Shown here in pieces: positions 1 through 7,553 of a stretch of 64,000 nucleotides of DNA. Positions within the stretch are counted from its first letter, which is position 1. Each line of letters begins with the position of its first letter. Origin of the DNA: Salipaludibacillus neizhouensis (lineage in GTDB: Bacteria > Bacillota > Bacilli > Bacillales > Salisediminibacteriaceae); assembly GCF_002886185.1 (NCBI RefSeq), contig NZ_KZ614146.1:3175224-3239223 (forward strand). The letters are read 5' to 3'. Under the pieces are notes generated by a model that was given only the letters and a program-made list of their open reading frames with translations, was not told the DNA's origin and did no database searches. The position numbers and the translations under genes were made by a program.

Positions 1-33
1 ACAATTGACTTCGTTTTTAATACAAAATATTTC

Positions 34-86
34 GAATAATTCATTCTAAATATATTGAATAATTTATTCTAATATTATAGAATAAG
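34..86 (+). promoter_or_regulatory. Operator-like iterons upstream of the ArsR-type gene
   Basis: Three copies of a GAATAA-based motif begin at positions 34, 57 and 80, so they are spaced exactly 23 bp apart. The middle one is a perfect dyad, GAATAA-T-TTATTC; the first has one mismatch and the third keeps only the left arm. They lie just upstream of a gene with a C-terminal ArsR-like winged helix, so they are good candidates for its autoregulatory binding sites. The binding is inferred. Confidence 0.5.
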
Positions 87-113
87 ATTACAAAATAGAA
101 ATGAGGTCTAAAA

Positions 114-1166
114 ATGGATGTTTTTAATATTACAAGTAGAAAAAGAGAGACCTACAAAGTTCAATTTGAATACTCTCTTTTATGGGAATGTGCATTAGGA
201 ATTGCAGCTATTACGAATACGCCTTTAATCAAAACATTAGAAAAAACACGAATGTATTGGGAAGAACTAAAAGGTTCGATATCGGAATGTCTTTTAGAAC
301 ACTTAAATTATGTTGAGGAGAAAAATACGTGGAAATCATTGTTGCAATTACTCCATCAAAAGAAATTTAATGATATAAAAGAATTTACTGCCTACATACA
401 GGAACTTCCACCCAACGATATGAGATATATTTGTCTCCCTTACATCGGGAAGGACAACAATGAATTAAGAGAAAGTGCATCTATGGGTGAAAAATCAGCA
501 ATAAAAAAAATGTTAAAGATAACAAAAGATAATCAATTTTTTCCAGATTACATCGAATTTATTTGTAACGTCGACATGGAAAAACTTAAAGAGCACCTTG
601 TTAAGGTTATGAATGGATGGCATGAAGAAGTTATAAAAAATGATGAGGATGCAGAAGGACTATTATCTATCTTGAAGACAGATTATGAATCAAAAATAGA
701 AATGTCTAAATCGATGACACCAGAGGAGCTAGTAGAATGGGCAACAGGTGGCATTGTCTATATGCCAGAACCAAGTGTAATAAATGTATTATTAATTCCC
801 CAATATATCTATCGTCCATGGAATATAGAGGGGGATATAGAGGGAACAAAAGTATTTTATTATCCAATAGCAAACGAAAGTGTTTCTCCCAATGACCCAT
901 ATACACCAAATAATTCGCTTGTTCTAAAACATAAAGCACTTGGGGATGAAGTAAGGCTTCGAATAGTAAAAATGTTATACGAAAAAGAACTGTCATTAAA
1001 AGAAGTTACAAATCAGTTGAAATTAGGAAAGACAACGGTTCATCATCACCTTAAGATTCTCAAGTCAGCTAGGTTAGTTGAAATGGGAAATTTAAAATAC
1101 CACCTAAAAATAAATGCAATCAACTCATTATCAAAAGAAATGCAACAATATCTAAATAAACTATAA
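114..1166 (+). CDS. ArsR-family transcriptional regulator with large N-terminal domain
   Basis: The protein has 350 residues, far longer than a minimal ArsR repressor of about 100. The winged helix-turn-helix is at the C-terminus (about residues 265-345): the segment ALGDEVRLRIVKMLYEKE is followed by a recognition helix around KTTVHHHLKILKSARLVE, a typical ArsR signature. The N-terminal 260 residues look like the domain found in long ArsR regulators that sit beside drug exporters, but no ligand site is evident. A GAGG ribosome site lies 7 bases before the ATG. The next gene, an MFS exporter, starts 13 bases after the stop, so the two are probably one operon under local control. The inducer is unknown. 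Confidence 0.82.
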   Translation: MDVFNITSRKRETYKVQFEYSLLWECALGIAAITNTPLIKTLEKTRMYWEELKGSISECLLEHLNYVEEKNTWKSLLQLLHQKKFNDIKEFTAYIQELPPNDMRYICLPYIGKDNNELRESASMGEKSAIKKMLKITKDNQFFPDYIEFICNVDMEKLKEHLVKVMNGWHEEVIKNDEDAEGLLSILKTDYESKIEMSKSMTPEELVEWATGGIVYMPEPSVINVLLIPQYIYRPWNIEGDIEGTKVFYYPIANESVSPNDPYTPNNSLVLKHKALGDEVRLRIVKMLYEKELSLKEVTNQLKLGKTTVHHHLKILKSARLVEMGNLKYHLKINAINSLSKEMQQYLNKL

Positions 1167-1179
1167 GGGAGTTTTAAGG

Positions 1180-2403
1180 GTGGGAGAACCAGCAATAAAA
1201 TCGCGCGATAATGAAGTACCTGAATTTAAAAAGAATTACTCCGTATTCCGTTTTATCGGGGGGAACCTAATTTCATTTTGTGGTGATCAGATATATTTAA
1301 TTGCCTTTCCTTTAATGGTTTTAGCCATAACAGGATCGCCCTTAATAATGGGGATTGTAGCAGCACTTGAACGATTACCTGTATTATTTCAGCCCGTTAC
1401 AGGTATACTTGCAGACCGTTATAATAGGAAGCATTTATTATTATTCTGTGATTTCGCAAGATGTATCATTGTAGGATTGATTGGTGTTTTGTTCATACTT
1501 GATGCATTAGAAATCTGGGTATTATACAGTGGCGCTTTTATTGTTGGTACATTAAGTCAAATCTATAATACATCTCAATTTGCTTCTATTCCCAAATTGG
1601 TACGTAATAGCGACTTACAAGTTGTCAATTCCATTAATACTGGCTTTTTTAATACAGCAGTGTTAGTAGCACCAGGGATTGGAGGATTTATTATTAGTCT
1701 TTATAATCCAGGGTACGCTCTTTTGATCAATAGTTTTAGCTTCTTCATTGCTTTCCTTGCCATACTAAGTATAAATTTACATACCGAAATAAATGTGGAG
1801 AAAAAGAAAAGAAGCTTTTGGATAGATATTAAAGAAGGTTTTCATTTTGTAATTCAAACAAAACCTATCTTATTCACCAATTTAGCTATGCTTGCATCTG
1901 TCTTTGGTACGACACTATTCCTAACAATGCTTGTATTTCACTTAACAGATACCATGCATTTGTCAGCGGAACAAACAGGATTGCTACTATCTATTGGAGG
2001 AATTGGAGCAATAGGGGGAGCTTTAGCTACAAATTTTTTAAGAAAAAAGTATTCTTATCGTAGAATCTTATTTGGCGCTTCCTTTATTGGTGGGCTATCA
2101 ATCGTGTTCTTTGGTCTAGCAAATACATACTTTTTGTTGATTATTTCTAATGCAATTGGTACTTTGGCAGCTTCCATGATGAATCCTTGTATAGTCACTA
2201 TTAGGCAGACTTTAACTCCTGATCAGTTGTTAGGGCGTGTACAGGCTACAAGTAGATTTATGACCTGGATTCTGATGCCAGTGGCAGCATTATTAGCTGG
2301 TGTTCTATCAAATCAGTTTGGTACGAATTTTACAATAGTGTTAGGGGGAATTATCTCAACTGCTGCATCATTCTTTTATCTCCATCGTTCTTTAAAATAT
2401 TAA
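1180..2403 (+). CDS. MFS transporter, probable drug exporter
   Basis: This 407-residue protein has about twelve hydrophobic segments and an MFS motif A-like loop, LADRYNRKHLL, between the second and third helices (about residues 78-88). It belongs to the MFS_3/enterobactin-exporter-like group often annotated as macrolide or multidrug efflux. The start is a GTG with AAGGGAG 8 bases upstream. Directly behind the ArsR-type gene, it is likely that regulator's target. A long hairpin follows at 2451-2504. Substrate cannot be read from the sequence. Confidence 0.85.
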   Translation: MGEPAIKSRDNEVPEFKKNYSVFRFIGGNLISFCGDQIYLIAFPLMVLAITGSPLIMGIVAALERLPVLFQPVTGILADRYNRKHLLLFCDFARCIIVGLIGVLFILDALEIWVLYSGAFIVGTLSQIYNTSQFASIPKLVRNSDLQVVNSINTGFFNTAVLVAPGIGGFIISLYNPGYALLINSFSFFIAFLAILSINLHTEINVEKKKRSFWIDIKEGFHFVIQTKPILFTNLAMLASVFGTTLFLTMLVFHLTDTMHLSAEQTGLLLSIGGIGAIGGALATNFLRKKYSYRRILFGASFIGGLSIVFFGLANTYFLLIISNAIGTLAASMMNPCIVTIRQTLTPDQLLGRVQATSRFMTWILMPVAALLAGVLSNQFGTNFTIVLGGIISTAASFFYLHRSLKY

Positions 2404-2450
2404 TAAATCTCAAGTTTTGGCATTTTTATTTATTAAGCTCTTTAAAGTTC

Positions 2451-2504
2451 AATGTTAATAAAATAGAACTTCCAATTTTATGGAGGTTCTATTTTATTAA
2501 CATT
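2451..2504. terminator. Long hairpin ending the ArsR-MFS operon
   Basis: A 23-bp inverted repeat with one G-U pair encloses an 8-base loop; arms are 2451-2473 and 2482-2504. The arms are AT-rich but contain an AGAACTTCC core. There is no clean T run after it, so intrinsic termination is likely but not certain, and it could act on both strands. Confidence 0.6.
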
Positions 2505-2886
2505 TGCTTCTTAACTCGATTAATGCTCGTTAACATAAGAACATTCTTTTATAAAGTAGCTTTGATAGAAGCATTTTTGCTGCACAGTATTTAGTCTACT
2601 AAGCAATCGGCCAATACACAAAATAAGGGCGAAATTCTTATAAAAGAATAGCGCCTGATTGTTGAAAGTGTTCAATAATTATTAACGGTTTCTTCGTGAT
2701 CTGTTCCTTTGTTTATGAAAATTGATGGGCATGCTTATCCAAACTTTTCATTCAAAATTGATTCAGTTTACCCTTAATTAACATTTACCATATATTCGCT
2801 CTACCTTGATGGTGATATTCTACAAAAAATAACAAATATTAAATTAAGAGTTCATTGAAATATTAAATAAAAAGGAGATAATCGAT
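2505..2886. other. Gene-free interval with two small hairpins
   Basis: No convincing gene is present. Two adjacent stem-loops are visible: 2628-2655 (GGCG and ATTCTT pairing with AGAAT and CGCC) and about 2659-2680 (ATTGTTGAA pairing with TTCAATAAT). Their back-to-back arrangement looks like a remnant of a structured or mobile intergenic element, but nothing more can be supported. Confidence 0.4.
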
Positions 2887-3714
2887 ATGAAAAACCATCA
2901 CTTGTTGGAGAACAGTTCTTGCGAAAGTGACGGCTTAGGTCAAGGTGAGCCTATTTTTATTTCAGAACCCCAGGAAATCCAATTTGTTCGGAACACAGAT
3001 GAGAAGCGTATTGCCCTTTACAATTTATCATCTGTTTCCATACAAATTGCTATTGCTGTAGCCGGCGCTATTGCAGGAAGACTGGCTAACGAGGCTTTAG
3101 ATAAAATATTAGGAGTAGATCATGGACAATTAAGTGGAGACGCAATTCGTTCCATTGTCAATCAGATCCGAAGTGAAATTGAAGAAGGAAGGAAAAGAGA
3201 CTATGAAGATTTAGTCAGGGCTTCGAATGAAAAGTTTGAGCAATACAAAACTTCAGGGGAAGATTTTTTATTAAAAGATATTATTACGAGTAATGACAAC
3301 GCATTAACTGGTCTGCGTAATTTAGGACCTGGTGCAATAGTAGCTTGGTGTTTATCCGTAAACAATGTATTGACTGCTTGGTTATTAAGAGGTGACACTC
3401 CTACAGCACAGGGAATTGCAAAAAGACAATTAGAAGAGGGGATGATTTTCCTCCATGAAGCGAGGGTTCATACATGGCAACGTGTGACACGATGTAGCTG
3501 TGAAGGTGACGTGGTGACGGGGTATAACTGTTGGTACCATATTGATGGTGAAAAAAAGAATCATAAGTATAAGAAAAAGAGTAGAGCTCAATCTAGATGT
3601 AACCATCACTCAAAAAATGCCCGACAAGGGATGATTGAGACAATGGATGCTCTCATTTTTAATAATATAGAAGGTGGTGTATTGGCAGAATGGAAAAGGC
3701 TCGCTGAATCATAA
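2887..3714 (+). CDS. Unrecognised protein with small-residue hydrophobic helix and Cys/His cluster
   Basis: I do not recognise this 275-residue protein. The start is well supported by AAGGAG 9 bases before the ATG. There is no signal peptide. Residues about 49-66 form a hydrophobic helix rich in Gly and Ala (AIAVAGAIAGRLA), which could pack in or across a membrane. Residues 85-135 are charged and helical. A second hydrophobic stretch lies at about 149-168. Near the C-terminus, Cys203, Cys205, Cys215 and Cys238 with His218, His240 and His241 sit around a very basic patch (GEKKNHKYKKKSRAQ), a possible zinc site. It has its own leader of nearly 500 bases and stands alone. A membrane-active effector or a metal-binding protein are both guesses. 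Confidence 0.7.
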   Translation: MKNHHLLENSSCESDGLGQGEPIFISEPQEIQFVRNTDEKRIALYNLSSVSIQIAIAVAGAIAGRLANEALDKILGVDHGQLSGDAIRSIVNQIRSEIEEGRKRDYEDLVRASNEKFEQYKTSGEDFLLKDIITSNDNALTGLRNLGPGAIVAWCLSVNNVLTAWLLRGDTPTAQGIAKRQLEEGMIFLHEARVHTWQRVTRCSCEGDVVTGYNCWYHIDGEKKNHKYKKKSRAQSRCNHHSKNARQGMIETMDALIFNNIEGGVLAEWKRLAES

Positions 3715-4094
3715 TATTATTCTGTATCACCATAATTCATAATGGTGTAAACATATGGAAGATACAAAATTGGAACCCTGCAGTTTATTATGTACTGGGT
3801 GTTGTACCAACTATAAAAACAACTCTGAATATAAACTATTTTTGCTATATTAATTATGTAGGGTGTCGACGAGCGTCATTTTGTTTATCTGCGAACCCTT
3901 ATCTTTCATCATTATATGATTACCGACGTAAGTACAACAAAAGGCTTTATCCCCTATTCAATAATCTGGCCCTATTGAGGAAGATTATTCTTCTTGAAAA
4001 TCAATCAAATTTGTACGACGAGAATAATTATAAAATCTTTGATTCCAAAAACTATGGATTTTTTAGCTTTGAACATCCAGAAGGTATGAAGTGA
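3708..4094 (+). pseudogene. Start-less open frame, possible gene remnant
   Basis: One frame is free of stops for 128 codons (ending with TGA at 4092-4094), unexpectedly long in AT-rich DNA. It has no ATG or GTG before its last codons and no ribosome site. It begins inside the end of the preceding gene in another frame. The tail reads KNYGFFSFEHPEGMK. I recognise no family. It could be the 3' part of a gene that lost its start, or chance. Confidence 0.25.
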
Positions 4095-4508
4095 TAAATA
4101 GTCTGTCATTCATTAGTACATTTCATTTTCTGTAAAAAAAGCCCAAACATTAAAGAATACTTGGACTTCTCATCTCTTTCCAATGTAAGAAAGAGGGTGA
4201 AGCTATGGTCACTTTCGAGTCATCTTAATTATACTATTAATTGAACAACCCTAAATGAACAATTAAACTACCTGATACTACTGCATTCTATTTTGTTCAG
4301 TTGAGGTATACTCTATTGGAACCTATTCTAGCGAATCCAGATTATTATCACGTTGATGTATTTGCTGTAAGTTATCAATAACAACTTAAGCAATTGAATC
4401 CAAAGACCTCATAATATTGCAATTTCATTTAGAAAAAGTCATATATTCTTTAACATATGTTTCCTACCCCATCCACACAATGTAATGGGGTAATTTTTTG
4501 ATAACAAT
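4095..4508. other. Gene-free interval before the proC terminator
   Basis: About 410 bases with no supportable gene, short AT-rich frames only. It separates the accessory genes at the left edge from the tRNA remnant and proC. Confidence 0.4.
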
Positions 4509-4553
4509 AAAAAAACGACACCATTCCTCGTAAAGACGAAGAACCGCATCGTT
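4509..4553 (-). terminator. Intrinsic terminator downstream of proC and the tRNA remnant
   Basis: Read on the minus strand, an 18-bp stem (4553-4536 with 4531-4514, several G-U pairs and one mismatch) closes a 4-base CTTT loop and is followed by a run of seven T. It ends the proC transcript after the tRNA-like segment at 4568-4616. Confidence 0.75.
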
Positions 4554-4567
4554 AATAGCGTTAAGTA

Positions 4568-4616
4568 TGGTCGAGCATAGCGGGCTCGAACCGCTGATCT
4601 CAAGGCTGCATCCTTG
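4568..4616 (-). other. tRNA 3'-half remnant
   Basis: On the minus strand the segment reads as an anticodon-type stem (CAAGG/CCTTG), a 5-base variable loop (AGATC), a perfect T arm (AGCGG, TTCGAGC, CCGCT), seven acceptor-strand bases, a discriminator A and an encoded CCA. The T arm resembles tRNA-Ala. No 5' acceptor strand or D arm exists upstream; proC ends there instead. The anticodon loop has six rather than seven bases. It is therefore a broken 3' half, as left by integration or rearrangement at a tRNA gene. Confidence 0.6.
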
Positions 4617-4636
4617 AAATTCGTTCTTTAGTTCAC

Positions 4637-5476
4637 TTAGTTCACAGGTGCTTTCTCTAGCTCTTCACTTATTTCTTTCGAACGTTGCATTGCACCTTCA
4701 ATTGCAGCCTTGATTGCGTCCCCGCCACCATTGTCCGCTAATGCTTGAAGTCCGGAGGCTGTCGTTCCGTTTTTGGACGTAATATTTTTCCTCAACTGTG
4801 CTGGCGTTTCTTCTCGCTCCAGCATCATTCTTGCAGCTCCTAAAATCGTTTGAGCACCAATTTCTCTTGCTTGGGAAACTTCCATTCCGTTTTCCTTAGC
4901 TATTTTCTCTACATGCTCCATCAAATAATAATAATATGCAGGACCGCTTCCCGCGATGCCAGTGAACAAATCCATTTGTTCTTCTTCAATTAGATAAACC
5001 TTACCAATTGACTGAAGCAATTTCTTTGCAAGCCTCACGTTTTTCATTGTTACGTTTTCTCCTGGCGATATCGCTGTGGCTGATTCTTGAATCATACTTG
5101 ATGTATTCGGCATCACTCGAATCACCTGTTGACCAGCTTGTAGATTCTTTTCCATAAATGTTGTTGAAATACCCGCTAACACACTCATGACTACTTGATC
5201 AGGTCTAATCTGATCTTTAATAGAATCTAGAGATACTTTTGCATCTTTTGGCTTCATTGCCAAAACAATAATATCTGCTGATTCAATTTTTAATTTATCT
5301 CGCACGATTCCTTGTACGCCGTAGCGGTTGTGCAATTCAAGTAACCGTTCTTCATTACTTCGATTCGTCACTATTACTTGACGCGGCTCAAGTGTTCCTG
5401 TTTTTATAATTCCGGAAATCATTGCCTCAGCCATGTTTCCAGCACCAATAAATACAACTCTTATATCTAAACTCAT
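4637..5476 (-). CDS. proC: Pyrroline-5-carboxylate reductase
   Basis: The enzyme catalyses the last step of proline synthesis, NAD(P)H-dependent reduction of 1-pyrroline-5-carboxylate in the cytoplasm. The N-terminus carries the Rossmann motif VVFIGAGNMAEAMISG, and the C-terminal half has the family signature around TILGAARMMLE with SKNGTTASGLQAL. Length is about 279 residues, as usual. A TTG 12 bases upstream would overlap the GTAGGAG ribosome site, so the ATG at 5476 is preferred. Proline is a common compatible solute, which fits the BCCT carrier elsewhere in the window. The transcript runs through a tRNA 3' remnant to a terminator at 4509-4553. Confidence 0.95.
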   Translation of the reverse strand: MSLDIRVVFIGAGNMAEAMISGIIKTGTLEPRQVIVTNRSNEERLLELHNRYGVQGIVRDKLKIESADIIVLAMKPKDAKVSLDSIKDQIRPDQVVMSVLAGISTTFMEKNLQAGQQVIRVMPNTSSMIQESATAISPGENVTMKNVRLAKKLLQSIGKVYLIEEEQMDLFTGIAGSGPAYYYYLMEHVEKIAKENGMEVSQAREIGAQTILGAARMMLEREETPAQLRKNITSKNGTTASGLQALADNGGGDAIKAAIEGAMQRSKEISEELEKAPVN

Positions 5477-5767
5477 TGTAAAATTCAACTCCTACATTGT
5501 CTTCCCTTTTTGTAATCCGTATTTAATCATAACACTTTACTGGATTACTTCAAGAGTTATGAGTGAGGTAATGAGCATACGAGTAAATACTTCATTTACG
5601 TGGCGATATACATGCAAAAGACTCGGTGAATCACTTTGTATCGTACGAGAGAGTCCGAGAGAACGTGAAACGATCATTACTTATAGATTGATGTATCACT
5701 TCGAGTTTTTTCAACAAAAACAAATTTTTTCACGAATATTCCAATTTAAAGGACACTTATTTAAATT

Positions 5768-6358
5768 CTATGCTTCTTCAAGACTTAATTCAGATGGTTC
5801 TTCATAGTCTGAAGGATCAACTAAAGTGTTATAAATCAAATAGATTACCATACATACTGCCATCGTTAAAAATCCCCATCCGAGAGTGATCTGCTCAATC
5901 AATAAGTAGTTGTTACATAACTGTTCTGGCCAGGTAATATATAACCATCCCATTGCGAAAAAGAGAATCGAGAAACAACTAATAATAACATTTTTAAAAG
6001 ATGGTCTAATTTTTTGCCAGCTATCACGCAATGGGACTCCGGCCAGAAAAGGAAGGCTAATATACTTAAAGAGTTCTACACTTTGCACTGTCAGCGCCTC
6101 ATCCATTAGTCTTGGAATCATCCAATACACCATAATGATCGAAAATAACAAAATGCCGGGTACTCCATTATGATTCCATCGTTTAAAGAACTGAGGTAGC
6201 CGTTGTTGAATCAAGCCTGCCATTAAAAATCCCGCTATAACTAACAATGGCATTTGCATATGCATGTGTACAATCATGATAGATTCCAATAAATTAGCAA
6301 CTGGAGGGAGAGCTAAGAAGATAAGCAGGAGGAAGCCGTAAATAAATTGATTTTTCAT
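5768..6358 (-). CDS. Integral membrane protein of the SCO/oxidase cluster
   Basis: A 196-residue protein with about six membrane segments and a His/Met-rich loop, MIVHMHMQMPLL, between the first two; the acidic C-terminus ends in SELSLEEA. GAGGGAG precedes its ATG. It overlaps the upstream SCO gene by 4 bases, so the two are translationally coupled. The His/Met loop and the position next to a copper chaperone and cytochrome oxidase suggest a role in oxidase assembly or metal delivery, but I do not recognise a named family with certainty. Confidence 0.75.
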   Translation of the reverse strand: MKNQFIYGFLLLIFLALPPVANLLESIMIVHMHMQMPLLVIAGFLMAGLIQQRLPQFFKRWNHNGVPGILLFSIIMVYWMIPRLMDEALTVQSVELFKYISLPFLAGVPLRDSWQKIRPSFKNVIISCFSILFFAMGWLYITWPEQLCNNYLLIEQITLGWGFLTMAVCMVIYLIYNTLVDPSDYEEPSELSLEEA

Positions 6359-6993
6359 TGCGCTCCCTCCTCATTTTCAAGAATCTCTACAACTTCATTA
6401 GCTGCTAGTTCTACATTTTTATAATCAATAATATCCAATAGATGACCTGTTTGATCGACTAAATAAAAGGCAGAATTATGCGCAAAGTCTCCATCACCAT
6501 CTGGAATGACAATGACACCATACGTTTCTAATAATGCAGCTAACTCCACTTGATCATTTATTCTCGCCATTCTCCATGTTTCCCCGTCCGCACTAAAATG
6601 ATTTTTATACATATCTAATGTTGCTGGATCATCCCGTTCAGGGTCAAAACTAATACTTAGAAACACGATCTCTTCCCCCATGTACTCACTTGGAATGGAG
6701 TCATAGACTCTCCCCATATTCATTTCTAACAAAGGGCATTCATCGACACATGACGTATACATAAATGTAATAAAAATATATTTACCCTCGAATTCGGAAA
6801 TCGAATATGTTCGCTCATTGCTGTCTTCAAGCGTTACATTTGCAGGAAATTCGGGTTTATCATCCGTTAGTTGAATGACCCTTGCAGTTTCTGCTGTATA
6901 AGCCTTAAAACCATCGGTACCAATATAAAACAAGGCACATCCAAATAATAAAACGAGAAAAGCCGCAAATAGAGTTTGTCTGTTTCTGATCAT
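6355..6993 (-). CDS. SCO1/SenC/PrrC-family copper chaperone
   Basis: SCO proteins deliver copper to, or keep reduced, the CuA site of cytochrome oxidase subunit II on the outer face of the membrane. The sequence shows an N-terminal membrane anchor, a thioredoxin-like fold with the copper-binding CxxxC motif (TSCVDECPLLEMNM), and the conserved distal His in FAHNSAFYLVD. Length is about 212 residues. The ATG at 6993 has AGGAA 9 bases upstream; a GTG 9 bases earlier would abut that site. It is separated from the oxidase genes by a tandem-repeat array and is co-transcribed with the downstream membrane protein. Confidence 0.9.
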   Translation of the reverse strand: MIRNRQTLFAAFLVLLFGCALFYIGTDGFKAYTAETARVIQLTDDKPEFPANVTLEDSNERTYSISEFEGKYIFITFMYTSCVDECPLLEMNMGRVYDSIPSEYMGEEIVFLSISFDPERDDPATLDMYKNHFSADGETWRMARINDQVELAALLETYGVIVIPDGDGDFAHNSAFYLVDQTGHLLDIIDYKNVELAANEVVEILENEEGAQ

Positions 6994-7027
6994 AATGATC
7001 ACTTCCTATGTTACTTATTTTCAACTA

Positions 7028-7088
7028 AGAAAAACGCGTAGCGTCTTTTATTAAATACAGCGTCAGCTTCCACCGCCCCCGAGTAGCA
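7028..7088. repeat. Interspersed repeat A, copy 1
   Basis: This segment begins AGAAAAACGCGTAGCGTCTT, runs through TTAAATACAGCG and ends GAGTAGC. The same element recurs at 10522-10655 and about 38724-38850. ACGC-GTA-GCGT forms a small hairpin. Here it runs directly into tandem array 1, sharing the terminal GTAGC. Confidence 0.75.
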
Positions 7089-7497
7089 ATGTTTTCTGCG
7101 ACGAGTAACCGCAGGAGCACCTACCTTTTTTTCGACTTCTAATCTCCCTTATCCTTGCCTATCCTCTCGTTTTCGACCTGCTACTTTTGTAGGTGCTACA
7201 CCGGTAGCAATGTTTTCTGCGACGAGTAACCGCAGGAGCACCTACCTTTTTTTTCGACTTCTAATCTCCCTTATCCTCGCCTATGCTCTCGTTTTCAACG
7301 TGCTACTTTTGTAGGTGCTACGCCGGTAGCAATGTTTTCTGCGACGAGTAACCGCAGGAGCACCTACTTCTTTTTTCGATTTCTAATCTCCCTTATCCTC
7401 GCCTATGCTCTTGTTTTCAACGTGCTACTTTTGTAGGTGCTACGCCGGTAGCAATGTTTTCTGCGACGAGTAACCTCAGGAGCACCTACCTCTTTTT
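7083..7497. repeat. Tandem array 1, about 3.4 units of 122 bp
   Basis: Units begin at 7083, 7204, 7326 and 7448 with GTAGCAATGTTTTCTGCGAC. Each holds GAGCACCTAC, a pyrimidine-rich stretch, CTCGTTTTC and TTTTGTAGGTGCTAC. Units are over 90 percent identical by eye. Relative to the 91-bp unit of array 2, each carries about 31 extra bases inside the GTAGCACCTAC arm. No coding frame spans the units. Confidence 0.88.
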
Positions 7498-7503
7498 ACA
7501 CTG

Positions 7504-7539
7504 AAAGAGATAGCCATCACTATATCCGACTATCTCTTT
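7504..7539. terminator. Hairpin ending the ba3 oxidase operon
   Basis: A perfect 10-bp inverted repeat (AAAGAGATAG / CTATCTCTTT) with a 16-base loop lies 14 bases beyond the subunit I stop codon. There is no strong T run on the minus strand, so termination is probable rather than certain. Confidence 0.5.
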
Positions 7540-7553
7540 GGATTAACCGTAGA

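Noticed and set aside
3755-3853. 32-codon Cys-containing frame (MEDTKLEPCSLLCTGCC...)
   Set aside because: No ribosome site, very short, and embedded in the start-less open frame; no supporting context.
4568-4616. Complete tRNA gene
   Set aside because: Only the anticodon stem, T arm and acceptor 3' strand exist; the 5' acceptor strand and D arm are missing and the anticodon loop is one base short.
5433-5807. 124-codon plus-strand frame between proC and the membrane protein
   Set aside because: It begins inside proC antisense and ends inside the next gene's antisense, with no ribosome site or protein-like pattern.
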